Below, in pieces: positions 25,156 through 34,188 of a stretch of DNA of 64,000 bases (within the stretch, counting starts at the first letter, position 1; every line of letters begins with the position of its first letter). The position numbers were made by a program, and so were the translations under genes. Source of the DNA: Corynebacterium ammoniagenes DSM 20306 (GTDB taxonomy: Bacteria; Actinomycetota; Actinomycetes; Mycobacteriales; Mycobacteriaceae); the NCBI RefSeq assembly GCF_001941425.1, contig NZ_CP009244.1, positions 1,674,001 through 1,738,000 of the forward strand, given 5' to 3'. Below the pieces are notes generated by a model. It made no database searches, was not told where the DNA came from, and saw only the letters and a program-made list of their open reading frames with translations.

Positions 25156-25266
25156 ATTATCAATGCTACTAAATCACTTCTTTGCATACTTGCAAAGGAT
25201 AAGGCTAACAAGTTTACAGCCCGGTTAATCGTGCTAAATCCATAAGCTTGTTAAGTTAGAGGACAA

Positions 25267-25905
25267 TTAGATTTGCAGGTTTTTCTGCATATCCTTCAGC
25301 TTGGTCGGCGGGCGGTGCGCGGCCATCGCCAGATATAACTCCGCACATGCAATGGCATCGGTCAGCGCATTGTGGCTGGGATAATTGGGCAATCCATATC
25401 GCGCACGCACACGGCTTAGCCGCAGGTCTTCCCCGCGCGGATAGGTGCTCATGCGTTCCATGTGGCGGCGTTCGAGCGCGAAGGTATCGACTACCTCCAG
25501 GTGTGGCTCTTTGCCCCAGAGCTTTTTGCAGGCATGCGAATAAAAAGAGGTTTCAATGGGGGCGAAGTGCGCGAGCATCGCCTTGCCGCGCAAGTCCGCA
25601 GTGAGCTTATCGATGCCCTCTTCCAGTTCCATCCCCTTTTCCAAATCGCTATCGCGCAGGTGATGAATGGTCGCTGACTCCCCCACATCCACGCCTTTAA
25701 TCAGTACGTACTGCGCGCCACTTAGTTGCACGCGGTTGTTTTTAATCGGCACCCAGCCAATGGAGACAATCTGGTGTTGTTTGGGTTTTAACCCCGTGGT
25801 TTCCATATCTACGGCAAGAAATTCCACGTCCTCGATGGGCGTATTGGGATCCGGGGAGTCCAATTCCAGGGTGCGGCGGGAGGAGAAGAAATCAAAAAGT
25901 GCCAT
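25267..25905 (-). CDS. DEDDh 3'-5' exonuclease (DnaQ/epsilon-like)
   Basis: A 212-residue exonuclease domain. Exo I is FLAVDMETTGL (about residues 29-39, with the DxE pair). The middle Asp region is around MLAHFAPIETSFY, and the His-Asp end is HNALTDAIACAELYLA (about 180). It lacks the extra domains of replicative PolC or a fused helicase. The ATG lies 18 bases after the stop of the CBS/nucleotidyltransferase gene, so the two form an operon. The pairing of such an exonuclease with a cNMP-CBS-DUF294 protein recurs in many bacteria. A role in nucleic-acid turnover or repair is likely; the exact substrate is unknown. Confidence 0.85.
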   Translation of the reverse strand: MALFDFFSSRRTLELDSPDPNTPIEDVEFLAVDMETTGLKPKQHQIVSIGWVPIKNNRVQLSGAQYVLIKGVDVGESATIHHLRDSDLEKGMELEEGIDKLTADLRGKAMLAHFAPIETSFYSHACKKLWGKEPHLEVVDTFALERRHMERMSTYPRGEDLRLSRVRARYGLPNYPSHNALTDAIACAELYLAMAAHRPPTKLKDMQKNLQI

Positions 25906-25923
25906 GACTACACAGTCCCTTTC

Positions 25924-27780
25924 CTAGATATTGCGGACTGGGTACTTAGTCGCCAACGCATTTTGCATATTTTTAATAATGGAAAAGGCATCCCGAAGGT
26001 TTTCGCGTTCCATGCCGGACAGTTGCTTTGGGTCGATGTGATAATTCGGTTGTTGACCGGAGCGGATTTGGGATGCCTGGTATTTCAGGGTGATAGAGCG
26101 CAGATAGTCAAAGGCATCGAGTAAGTCTTCACTGCCTGCGCGACTGACTGTCTTGCCAGCAGATTGGCGCAGGCGCTCACGCGTTTCGACGATACTGTGC
26201 CCGGCAGAGAGCGCATAGAGCCGTGCCATTTGCACGATCGCTGCCGTGCCGCCCTTTTTCACATCCAAGGTGTTGGCGTATTCCCCGGAGCGTTCCACGA
26301 CTAAGCCTTTGAAGAAGGTCAAGGGTGGCTCGCGCCGCGCGGCTAACGATGCTAGGTGCGCATGCATGCGCCGCGCATTCGTGCCCTGGCTGACAGCGGA
26401 TTGATGCACTGCCTGGCCAAGTTCTTGGCTGCCGGCGATAACGCGGAAGTCGAAGAAGATTTGGGCATTGAGCAAGGCATCTGGCTCCGGAGCGCCAATC
26501 CAATTGGCAAAGGTATGCTCCCATTCCGATACCGTCATGCGCCATTGCGGATTCATGGCCATCATCTCACCCGGACACAACACTTGTCCTGCTCTATCTA
26601 GGCCCAAGCACACAAATTCGGTAAGTTTTTGGAAGTAGTCGTTGTGTTGGTCGTGGATAAAGTCATCGGAAAGCACCAGCGCATTATCTTGGTCCGAGGC
26701 TAAGACCATCTCGCGGCGACCTTGAGAACCGACGGCGACGAAGGCGAAATCCACCGGGGGCTTGCCGTATTTTTCAATGCCGAGGGTAAAAAGCCTCCGG
26801 GCCACGGCATCGGCGGCAATGGTGATCATGCCTGCAGTTTCTTCCGGCGCTGCCCCACTTTCAATCAACTGGGCGACCACCTTGGTGGTGCGGGTGAAGG
26901 CATCGGCGAGCTCATCCACGGAGTTTTTCCGCGACAAATCAGCAGTGAGAAAGACCGGGTCATTGTGCAGCAGCCGGGCGATGTCATTTTGCGTGACAAT
27001 GCCGGTCACTGTGCCTTCGTCGACGACTGGCAGGTGGTGGATTTTGCGCTCTGACATGAGCATGAGGGCTTCCATGGCCAAAGACTCAGAGCTCAGCGTC
27101 AATAGCTTCGTGGTCATGACATCAGAGACCGGGCAGGTGGTTTCAATGCCTTCGGCCACCACACGCCCGCGCAAATCGCGGTCGGTGATAATGCCTAGCA
27201 GGGTGTCACGATCAAGCACCAGCAGCGAGGAAACATTGTATTCTTCCATGCGCTGTGCGGCCTCGCGGATGCTTAAGTCTGGCGGGCACGAGCGCGGCTT
27301 AGCAATTTTCACGTCGTGGATGTGCGTGCTTAATACATTGGTATTCGCGCCAGCATTGGTGATCTCCTCTGCGGCCGCACGAATGCGGCGAGATTGCGAG
27401 GAGTAAAAGCGCGCGATATCTGGGTTGCGCTTGGACAGCTTAGTAAAGGCCGCGCGCGGCATTTCATAGACCAAGCTATCTTCGACAGCCTCCATGCGAT
27501 ACCGCGAAGAATTTGTACCCAGCAAGGTGGAATAGCCAAACGTCAGCCCCGGATCGCGGCGGTCGAGCAGCACATTGTCTGGGCCTAGAATATCGATGGC
27601 GCCGGAGCGAATGATTCTTAAAAAGTCATTGGACTCTTCGTAGTCTAAAATAATTTCCCCGCGCCGGATATAGCGCACGGTCAATGTCGGCGCTAATTCC
27701 ACAAGCTCTTCTTCCGGCAAATGCCGGAAGGGCTCGATGGACGCGAGGAAACTGTGAACCTCTTCTAATTCGACGCTCAT
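25924..27780 (-). CDS. cNMP-binding/CBS/DUF294 nucleotidyltransferase protein
   Basis: A 618-residue multidomain protein. An N-terminal cyclic-nucleotide-binding-like domain covers residues 5-125 (HLPEEELVELAPTLTVRYIR, GEIILDYEE). A CBS pair follows at about 160-280 (VSSLLVLDRDTLLGIITDRDLRG, then HHLPVVDEGTVTGIVTQNDI). A DUF294 nucleotidyltransferase domain occupies about 300-450, with the motif VGSQGRREMVLASDQDNALV in which GS and the Asp pair are conserved, then a DUF294 C-terminal domain. The start at 27780 follows the lipoprotein stop by 10 bases. It probably senses a nucleotide and transfers a nucleotidyl group to a protein, possibly acting with the exonuclease downstream. Confidence 0.85.
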   Translation of the reverse strand: MSVELEEVHSFLASIEPFRHLPEEELVELAPTLTVRYIRRGEIILDYEESNDFLRIIRSGAIDILGPDNVLLDRRDPGLTFGYSTLLGTNSSRYRMEAVEDSLVYEMPRAAFTKLSKRNPDIARFYSSQSRRIRAAAEEITNAGANTNVLSTHIHDVKIAKPRSCPPDLSIREAAQRMEEYNVSSLLVLDRDTLLGIITDRDLRGRVVAEGIETTCPVSDVMTTKLLTLSSESLAMEALMLMSERKIHHLPVVDEGTVTGIVTQNDIARLLHNDPVFLTADLSRKNSVDELADAFTRTTKVVAQLIESGAAPEETAGMITIAADAVARRLFTLGIEKYGKPPVDFAFVAVGSQGRREMVLASDQDNALVLSDDFIHDQHNDYFQKLTEFVCLGLDRAGQVLCPGEMMAMNPQWRMTVSEWEHTFANWIGAPEPDALLNAQIFFDFRVIAGSQELGQAVHQSAVSQGTNARRMHAHLASLAARREPPLTFFKGLVVERSGEYANTLDVKKGGTAAIVQMARLYALSAGHSIVETRERLRQSAGKTVSRAGSEDLLDAFDYLRSITLKYQASQIRSGQQPNYHIDPKQLSGMERENLRDAFSIIKNMQNALATKYPVRNI

Positions 27781-27790
27781 GCGCCTTAGG

Positions 27791-29422
27791 TTACTGGTAA
27801 GACACGAACCATGGGCGCGGATCGACCTCATAAGTTTGGGTGGGGTCGAACATAGGGGTGTCTTCATCGATGAAGTTCTTCCACGCCATGAAGTAATCTG
27901 GGCTTAGACCCTGACGCATGGCATTCCAGGTATCGAACTTCTGACCGGCATCACCGTGTCCATCCGCGTGCAGGATGAAGGAGAGCTCGGGGTAATCGGT
28001 GCGGATTTGGTCGCGATCGCGCAGCATCTGCTGCTGGAACTGGTGCAGAATCAGACCCTTTTGTGGCAGGTCATTATCTTGAACCAACTGCGCCAGCCAC
28101 TCAGATACCTCATTGACCTCTTCTGCTTCCACGTGACCGACATTGGTCATCGGTACCTCATCCGGGCCAATCTTCCACTCTGGGTCCAGCGCTAGGCCTA
28201 CGTTGGGTTGTTTGAGCAGGTCTTCATACATCTTGGCCTGGTCAATCAAACGCGCACGGCCGGGCTGCAGGTCCAAGAAGGCATAGCCGCCGGCTTCGGT
28301 GATTGCATCAACATAAGGAACCAATTCCTCTGGCTGGGATTCGTTGCTGTAATCGCCATCATCGCCAGGGGCATCGGAGGCCACCGTCGCGATGATTTCA
28401 AAGGCTGGCATCACTGGCCAATCAGTTAAGTCTTTGTACTGATCGGCATAGTTCTGTGCCAGGACGGCTGCTTCTTCCGGTGATTGCTCACCCATAACCC
28501 CCAAGGCTGGGCCGGACGGATGACCGTAGAGTGCCACCATGCGTCGGCCCGGGAAGACTAGTCCGCCACCGCCGGGCAGTTCGCCGTTGGCCGCGAGTTT
28601 CACCTGGGCATCAAATTCTTCTTGGTTGCCGAAGCCTTCGCCCAGCGCAACCGCGTTGCCATCGGCAATGGCTGCCATCGATTCGGACGTAGCACGTGGG
28701 TCAGCAGCGGCGAGAACCTGCACTGGTGCACCGGCCGCGCGCGCCGATGCCACCTGCGCCACATTCGTCTGCGCTGAAACCAGCACCTGCGGTGCGGCGT
28801 CATTGCCGTCATTCGGGCTTTCAAGCCCCACCAACTCTTCTAAGGAGCTTGGCGCTGGCGCAGCCTGCTCCCCTTCTGCTGGCTTGTCCGGTTGGCTAAT
28901 TTTTGCATCGGTTTCTGCTAGCGCTGGATCCTCGTTGAGATCCACACCAAACTGAATGATTTCTTCCGGTGCTAATTCAGCAATCTGCGCCTTGGCTTCG
29001 TCACCTGCTGCGCCCTTGCCCACGATGAGCATCGGTGCGCCGTCTTCAATGGCGGCTTCTGCTGCCGCGTATTGGTCAGCTTCGGCAGGACCAGCCACAA
29101 TCAGCTGCGTGCTGCTGGGGTCATTCTTCCCGGCATCTGCTGGGAAGAAGTACTGCGCGGCGTTGTTGCCTGAGGCGTCAGCATCGGAAAGCAACTTAGG
29201 CGAATCAACGGCAAAGCTCGGTGCATTCGAGCTATTCTGCGATGCCGAATTTTGCGAATCGCCTGAGTTCTCTTCGGAGCTAAAGACGCTGCAAGAAGCA
29301 ACCATCAAGGCAGCGGCCACGGTGGCCACCACCGCGCGGCCACGACGACGTAACTGTCGATGTCCAGCGGGAGGCTTCGGGCGGTGGATAAGGTGCGATT
29401 GGGAATCGTATTGTTTATTCAT
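27791..29422 (-). CDS. Large secreted lipoprotein with cell-wall-binding-repeat-like N-terminal half
   Basis: A 543-residue protein. A basic N-terminus (RRRGR) and hydrophobic stretch lead to the lipobox MVASC (Cys 44). A Ser/Asn-rich linker follows. The next 250 residues contain LLVAG/LIVGKG-type strands and TIQFG-like EEIIQFG, reminiscent of cell-wall-binding repeat 2. The last 240 residues (from VFPGRRMVALYGHPSG) look like a separate globular, barrel-like domain with LDLQPGRARL and ALDPEWKIG. The N-terminal half is related to the lipoprotein at 33099-34016. It is upstream of the CBS/DUF294 gene with a 10-base gap. The function is unknown; a cell-envelope role is inferred. Confidence 0.7.
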   Translation of the reverse strand: MNKQYDSQSHLIHRPKPPAGHRQLRRRGRAVVATVAAALMVASCSVFSSEENSGDSQNSASQNSSNAPSFAVDSPKLLSDADASGNNAAQYFFPADAGKNDPSSTQLIVAGPAEADQYAAAEAAIEDGAPMLIVGKGAAGDEAKAQIAELAPEEIIQFGVDLNEDPALAETDAKISQPDKPAEGEQAAPAPSSLEELVGLESPNDGNDAAPQVLVSAQTNVAQVASARAAGAPVQVLAAADPRATSESMAAIADGNAVALGEGFGNQEEFDAQVKLAANGELPGGGGLVFPGRRMVALYGHPSGPALGVMGEQSPEEAAVLAQNYADQYKDLTDWPVMPAFEIIATVASDAPGDDGDYSNESQPEELVPYVDAITEAGGYAFLDLQPGRARLIDQAKMYEDLLKQPNVGLALDPEWKIGPDEVPMTNVGHVEAEEVNEVSEWLAQLVQDNDLPQKGLILHQFQQQMLRDRDQIRTDYPELSFILHADGHGDAGQKFDTWNAMRQGLSPDYFMAWKNFIDEDTPMFDPTQTYEVDPRPWFVSYQ

Positions 29423-29500
29423 CAGTGGCCAATAGTAGTGCCGTTGCGCGTATTTGACGGTAACGGCGATGGGTACGGGGTTAAATTTCGCATAACAAAA

Positions 29501-29543
29501 CTCCCCCTTCGGGATATTTAGAAGAAATACGCCCGAGGAGGAG
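29501..29543 (-). terminator. Terminator after leuB
   Basis: An imperfect stem (CTCCTCCTCGGGC with GAAGGGGGAG on the minus strand, with an inner TATTT/AAATA pairing) is followed by TTTTGTT. It lies 36 bases past the leuB stop and before the lipoprotein gene. Confidence 0.7.
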
Positions 29544-29579
29544 CTAAATAAGCTGCGAGTAAGTAGAGCTCGTCAGCGA

Positions 29580-30596
29580 TTAAGCCAGTGCGGCGGCGAT
29601 GCGGTCGCCGACTTCGACGGTCTTGACTTGCTCATCACCGCGGGCGCTGACGTCCTCGGCCACAGCCTTTTCGATGCGCTGCGCGTTGTCCTCATCGCCG
29701 AGGTGGCGCAAAAGCAACGCGGTGGACAAGATGGCTGCGGTCGGATCAGCAATGCCTTGGCCTGCGATATCTGGTGCGGAACCGTGAACTGGTTCAAACA
29801 TCGAAGGGTTGGTCTTGGTGGAGTCGATATTGCCCGACGCTGCCAGGCCAATACCGCCAGCAACAGCACCTGCAAGGTCGGTCAGGATATCGCCGAAGAG
29901 GTTATCGGTGACAATAACGTCGTAGCGCTCCGGATCGGTGACCATGTAAATAGTGGCGGCGTCGATGTGGTTGTAGTCGACCTCGACCTCAGGGAATTCC
30001 TTGGCGACATCTTCTACGGTGCGCTGCCACAAGTCACCAGCGTTGACCAGCACGTTGGTCTTGTGCACCAAGGTCAGCTTTTTGCGACGGCCCTGGGCAC
30101 GGTTGAAAGCATCGCGTACCACGCGCTCGACGCCGTAGCGGGTGTTTTGAGAGACCTCAGAGGCCACCTCGTGCTCAGTACCTTGACGCAAAGTACCGCC
30201 ATTGCCCGCATACAGGCCTTCGGTACCTTCGCGAACCACGACGAAGTCAATCTCGCCGGGATTAGCCAAAGGAGAAACCGCGGTTGGGTACAGCTTGGAC
30301 GGGCGCAGGTTCACGTGGTGGTCCAGTGCAAAGCGCAGCTTGAGCAGCAAACCGCGCTCCAAGATTCCTGGAGGAACCTTGCCTGGCGCACCCACGGCAC
30401 CGAGCAAGATGGCGTCGTGCTCGCGTAGCGAAGCTAGGTCTTCATCGGTGAGCAGTTCACCGTTGTTGAGATAACGCGTTGCGCCGAGATCGAAATCGGT
30501 GGTTTCAATATCATCGCGCACAGCGCGCAAGACCTTGACTGCTTCCGCTGTGACCTCTGGGCCGATGCCATCTCCGCCAATAACCGCGAGTTTCAT
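29580..30596 (-). CDS. leuB: 3-isopropylmalate dehydrogenase
   Basis: A 338-residue NAD-dependent beta-decarboxylating dehydrogenase of leucine synthesis, converting 3-isopropylmalate to 2-oxoisocaproate with loss of CO2. Visible landmarks are GGDGIGPEV (residues 5-13), the substrate arginines around [16 protein letters not shown] (about 90), [12 protein letters not shown] (about 130), the catalytic Lys in VHKTNVL (about 183), the metal aspartates in [13 protein letters not shown] (about 230) and [12 protein letters not shown] (about 268). I chose the ATG at 30596, the family start; an upstream in-frame codon would add seven residues. It is a single gene with its own terminator, near serA as in C. 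glutamicum. Confidence 0.95.
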   Translation of the reverse strand: MKLAVIGGDGIGPEVTAEAVKVLRAVRDDIETTDFDLGATRYLNNGELLTDEDLASLREHDAILLGAVGAPGKVPPGILERGLLLKLRFALDHHVNLRPSKLYPTAVSPLANPGEIDFVVVREGTEGLYAGNGGTLRQGTEHEVASEVSQNTRYGVERVVRDAFNRAQGRRKKLTLVHKTNVLVNAGDLWQRTVEDVAKEFPEVEVDYNHIDAATIYMVTDPERYDVIVTDNLFGDILTDLAGAVAGGIGLAASGNIDSTKTNPSMFEPVHGSAPDIAGQGIADPTAAILSTALLLRHLGDEDNAQRIEKAVAEDVSARGDEQVKTVEVGDRIAAALA

Positions 30597-30744
30597 TGTG
30601 TGATACGCCTTTCTCATAGGGTGGATAAATTTAGCTTAGTTCACTGGGCCTCAGGTTGCTAGCACCACCCGCACTTCCGTGCGCGCCACCGGGTAAAGCG
30701 GTCTAAAATTGGGGAAACTTTTCCGCGGCAGAAAGCAGGACCCG

Positions 30745-31281
30745 ATGCACGAGGTACCTTTCCACACCGACACCTTCTTCTCGATGCTCTTTAGCTTGGC
30801 TCTCGTGCCGAGCCTGATCATCCTGGGGCTGGTCATGGTGCTGAGTTTGTTTTCGCACAAGATTCGCAGCAAACAGCCCTTCCCTGTCACTGGTGCCCTA
30901 CTTGCGCTTCTCGCGGGTTTTCTCCCCGCAGCTTTGTGGTTGACGTGGAATAGCACCACCAGCATTACCCACTACTTCCACCAGGGCGCACCAACGCAAT
31001 TTCCAAAGTGGCAGGTCTACGGCTGCGGGATATCGGTGGTCATACTCAGCGCGCTGATATTTATTCGATACGTCCGGCGCCGAAATGCACTGACGGTTAC
31101 TTCAGTATTTACTGCCGCAGGTTTTACGGTCGCTTTCGCACACGCCGCGTCTTTTGGCGTGCTTACCCAGCAAGCCGTGGGAGTCGCGCTCTCGTATATC
31201 GGCATCTTGCTGTTGGTTTTATTAACTAACGGCGCATGCCTGGGAATACTAGCCTTAGCCAGGCACAGGCCAACGCCATAG
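30745..31281 (+). CDS. Multi-pass membrane protein of unknown function
   Basis: A 178-residue protein with about five hydrophobic segments (starting FFSMLFSLALVPSLIILGLVM) separated by short basic loops. I recognise no family. The ATG at 30745 has an AGCAGGA site 4 bases upstream, better than an earlier in-frame ATG. It lies divergent from leuB and convergent with serA, between which a shared bidirectional terminator follows. Its position between leuB and serA suggests an uncharacterised core corynebacterial protein. Confidence 0.6.
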   Translation: MHEVPFHTDTFFSMLFSLALVPSLIILGLVMVLSLFSHKIRSKQPFPVTGALLALLAGFLPAALWLTWNSTTSITHYFHQGAPTQFPKWQVYGCGISVVILSALIFIRYVRRRNALTVTSVFTAAGFTVAFAHAASFGVLTQQAVGVALSYIGILLLVLLTNGACLGILALARHRPTP

Positions 31282-31290
31282 AACGAAAGA

Positions 31291-31326
31291 AACGCCAGAC
31301 ATCGTTAAGCGATGCTGGCGTTTTTT
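31291..31326. terminator. Bidirectional terminator between the membrane gene and serA
   Basis: A stem of 13 pairs with one bulged base (AACGCCAG-a-CATCG with CGATG-CTGGCGTT) is followed by TTTTTT on the plus strand and by TTTCTTTC on the minus strand. It serves two convergent genes. Confidence 0.9.
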
Positions 31327-31361
31327 GGCAGTACCTTTTACAGGGACTTCTACGCGGCTAA

Positions 31362-32948
31362 TTAGGCGTCGAAGTTCACCTGCAGGGAAGATGCTCCCAG
31401 CTTGTCTTGAATGTCAGCGATGAGCTCATCGTTGACCTCGCGCTCGACGCGGAGGATAAGGACTGCGGCATCGTCCTGCTTGCCCTGGGTCAATGCTGCG
31501 GCCTTGATATTGATGCCAGCATTGCCCAAGACGGAGCCGACGATACCCAAAGCGCCAGGGCGGTCGCTGTAGGAGAAGAACAGGTTGCGGCCAGTAGCGC
31601 GCATGTCCACGCCGCGGCCATCGATGCGCACAATCTTTTCTACGCCATCGATACCGGTCAACGCGCCTTCAAGAACCGAGGTCTCGCCTTCGGCGGAAAT
31701 GGTCTTGACGCGCACCGTGGAATTGTGACCCTTGGCCTCATCCTTGGTGGAGACCTTGACGGTCACGCCGCGGGATTCAGCAATCGACATGGCGTTGACG
31801 AAGGTGACAGCTTCGCTGGTGACACCAGAGAAGAGACCACGAACTGCGGATAGGCCGAGAACTTCAACGTCTTCGGTGGATAGCTGGCCACACGCGGTGA
31901 CCTCGATGGCTACTGGTGCAGCACCGAGCAGCTTGCCGGAAGCCAGGCCCAGCTTGCGCGCCAGGTCCAACCAGCCGGCAACTTCTTCGCCCACGCGGCC
32001 ACCGGAGACGTTGACGGCATCTGGGACGAACTCGCCAGCAAGTGCCTTGAGGACGGATTCGGCAACATCGGTGCCAGCGCGGTCTTGAGCTTCGACGGTA
32101 GAAGCACCCAAGTGTGGGGTGACAACAACCTCGGGCAGTTCAAAGAGCGGAGAATCGGTGCATGGTTCGGTCGCGTAGACGTCGAAACCTGCGCCGCGGT
32201 GGTGTCCGGCCTTGATGGAGTCGGCCAACGCCTGTTCATCGACAAGCCCGCCGCGCGCGGCGTTGATGATGATCTGGCCCTTCTTGGCCTTAGCCAGAAG
32301 CTCAGAGGAGAACATGCCGGCGGTCTCTGGGGTCTTCGGCAGGTGAATGGTGACAAAGTCGGAGCGGCTCATTAGCTCTTCGAGCTCCACCAGCTCTACG
32401 CCCAGCGAGGCTGCGCGCGCTGGGTTGGCGTAAGGGTCATAGGCGACGATGTTGGTTTCAAACGCTGCTAGGCGCTGTGCAAAGAGCTGGCCGATGTGGC
32501 CGAAGCCGACGATACCGACGGTCTTGCCGTAGATTTCTACGCCCTTGAATGAAGAGCGCTTCCACTCGCCCTCGCGCAAGGTGGCATCTGCCTGTGGGAT
32601 CTGACGTGCCGTCGACAGCAGCAAGGAAATAGCGTGCTCACACGCGGAGTGAATATTCGAGGTCGGCGCGTTAACAACCATGACACCACGGGTGGTGGCG
32701 GCAGGAACATCAACGTTGTCCAGGCCTACGCCTGCGCGGCCGACAATCTTGAGGTTGCTCGCTGCTTCTAGGACCTCTTCGTCCACGGTGGTAGCAGATC
32801 GCACGAGAAGGGCGTCTGCCTCTCCGACTACACCCAGCAGTTCATCGCGGTTTGGTCCATCAACCCAGCGGACCTCAACGCCGTCTCCCAACGCTTCGAC
32901 GGTGGATGGGGCAAGTTTGTCGGCAATTAAAACGACCGGCTTCGACAT
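31362..32948 (-). CDS. serA: D-3-phosphoglycerate dehydrogenase
   Basis: A 528-residue enzyme for the first step of serine synthesis. The N-terminal catalytic part has RAGVGLDNVDV (about residue 72) and the NAD-binding motif VGIVGFGHIGQLFAQR (about 143). The active-site His and Glu are in the usual ARGGLVDEQAL and VVTPHLGAST regions. Residues 320-440 form the intervening regulatory domain of the long actinobacterial type, and the ACT domain (FSYSDRPGALGIVGSVLG, about 452) ends the protein. The length matches the long, three-domain form also found in mycobacteria, where serine inhibits the enzyme. It is a single-gene unit. Confidence 0.96.
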   Translation of the reverse strand: MSKPVVLIADKLAPSTVEALGDGVEVRWVDGPNRDELLGVVGEADALLVRSATTVDEEVLEAASNLKIVGRAGVGLDNVDVPAATTRGVMVVNAPTSNIHSACEHAISLLLSTARQIPQADATLREGEWKRSSFKGVEIYGKTVGIVGFGHIGQLFAQRLAAFETNIVAYDPYANPARAASLGVELVELEELMSRSDFVTIHLPKTPETAGMFSSELLAKAKKGQIIINAARGGLVDEQALADSIKAGHHRGAGFDVYATEPCTDSPLFELPEVVVTPHLGASTVEAQDRAGTDVAESVLKALAGEFVPDAVNVSGGRVGEEVAGWLDLARKLGLASGKLLGAAPVAIEVTACGQLSTEDVEVLGLSAVRGLFSGVTSEAVTFVNAMSIAESRGVTVKVSTKDEAKGHNSTVRVKTISAEGETSVLEGALTGIDGVEKIVRIDGRGVDMRATGRNLFFSYSDRPGALGIVGSVLGNAGINIKAAALTQGKQDDAAVLILRVEREVNDELIADIQDKLGASSLQVNFDA

Positions 32949-33098
32949 GTTCTTCGATCCTTATGGAAATTGGAGTGATCAGTGGCTCGTGATCAGTGGC
33001 GGTTCATCAATTCAAGTCACCGAAGTGACCGTCCAGCGGGAATTGGGCGGCGCGCCGATGACCCTAGAGCAGTCTAAGACAACTATCCCAGGCTTTCT

Positions 33099-34016
33099 CT
33101 ATGACTCAGCTGACGTCGGAGAATTCCAACCGTGTCTAATCCTATCGGTTAACAGGTTGGTATCCCCAAACTGGGGGCCGAGTGCCACCAAAGGTCCATC
33201 GTCAAGCCCTGAGACCAAAGCCATCTGGGCTTTGGAATCGCGTGGGTCCCCGGTGGGCATAATCCATACGTCCCCACCCCATGCCTTGGCATTAGCTATC
33301 GATGCCACCGAGGAGCCTGGCGTTCCAATAATGACCGGTGACATGCCCGAATCCCGGCGAGATTGCGCGGGAATCGGCTCCACGTCCCACTCTTCTTTGC
33401 GGTATAGCGGCTCCCAGGATGCCTTGAGCTCCGTGAAATCACTGGATTCAAGATCAGCGATCGCTTGGGGTATATCGTGCGGTGTACCTACTACTTGGCT
33501 GGTGAATTGAAATGCCGTCATCTCCCCCAAGGCTTGGGTGGTCCCTGGGTCATACAGGATCTCCAAGGCCCCGCTCGTGGAGGCGAACGGTAGGTTTCCC
33601 ACCAATAAAATCCGGTTGACACCCAGCTTTTCTATTTGGGCCACCACCTCGCTGCGGATGGAGTCATCATAGGTAATCATGGGAACGCGTTGCGCCACAG
33701 CTATCGATGCCGCCCGCAGCTGCGTGGAGTCCGTATTTTCCGCGATAATCAGCGAATTAGAACCCGAGGGTTCAAAAAATAGCTCAATGGACTCCATCCC
33801 CCATGGATCCGGGAGCACGTGGACTTGTCCGCGGAATTCCTCCCGCACCAAGCGGTTACGGTTTTCCGTCGCCGCTTGGTCCAAGTTGATATTGGCTTCT
33901 TCCAGCTGGAAAAGCCCCGGGGTGACAACAGGTTCAGCCTGGCGGAAACAAGAAGCTAAGCCGAGCGTCATGCTCACAGCAAGTAGTACCGCGCCCACCT
34001 TCTTTACTGCTGCCAT
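33099..34016 (-). CDS. Lipoprotein related to the N-terminal half of the 27.8-29.4 kb lipoprotein
   Basis: A 305-residue secreted protein with a short basic start, a hydrophobic stretch and the lipobox LGLASC (Cys 23 from the ATG at 34016, which has AAAGG 5 bases upstream). The mature part has alternating strand-helix blocks, including KLGVNRILLVGN. The segment DPRDSKAQMALVSGLDDG followed by VALGPQFG aligns with DPRATSESMAAIADGN and VALGEGFG in the larger lipoprotein, so the two are homologous. It lacks the larger protein's C-terminal domain. The function is unknown; it is predicted to be anchored at the outer face of the cytoplasmic membrane. Confidence 0.7.
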   Translation of the reverse strand: MAAVKKVGAVLLAVSMTLGLASCFRQAEPVVTPGLFQLEEANINLDQAATENRNRLVREEFRGQVHVLPDPWGMESIELFFEPSGSNSLIIAENTDSTQLRAASIAVAQRVPMITYDDSIRSEVVAQIEKLGVNRILLVGNLPFASTSGALEILYDPGTTQALGEMTAFQFTSQVVGTPHDIPQAIADLESSDFTELKASWEPLYRKEEWDVEPIPAQSRRDSGMSPVIIGTPGSSVASIANAKAWGGDVWIMPTGDPRDSKAQMALVSGLDDGPLVALGPQFGDTNLLTDRIRHGWNSPTSAES

Positions 34017-34188
34017 GCGCACCTTTCCCTTTGTCTTCCGTACCCCTGTTATGCCTTATCGTCTCACGCCTAATGTCCGGCATAGAAATGCTGTTGCGGG
34101 GCTATGAGACGAAGAACTCGGCTTCAAGATACTACAGCGACGAACCAGCAACCTAGCGCGCTGCTCAGGGGCTATGTATGCGGGGTAT

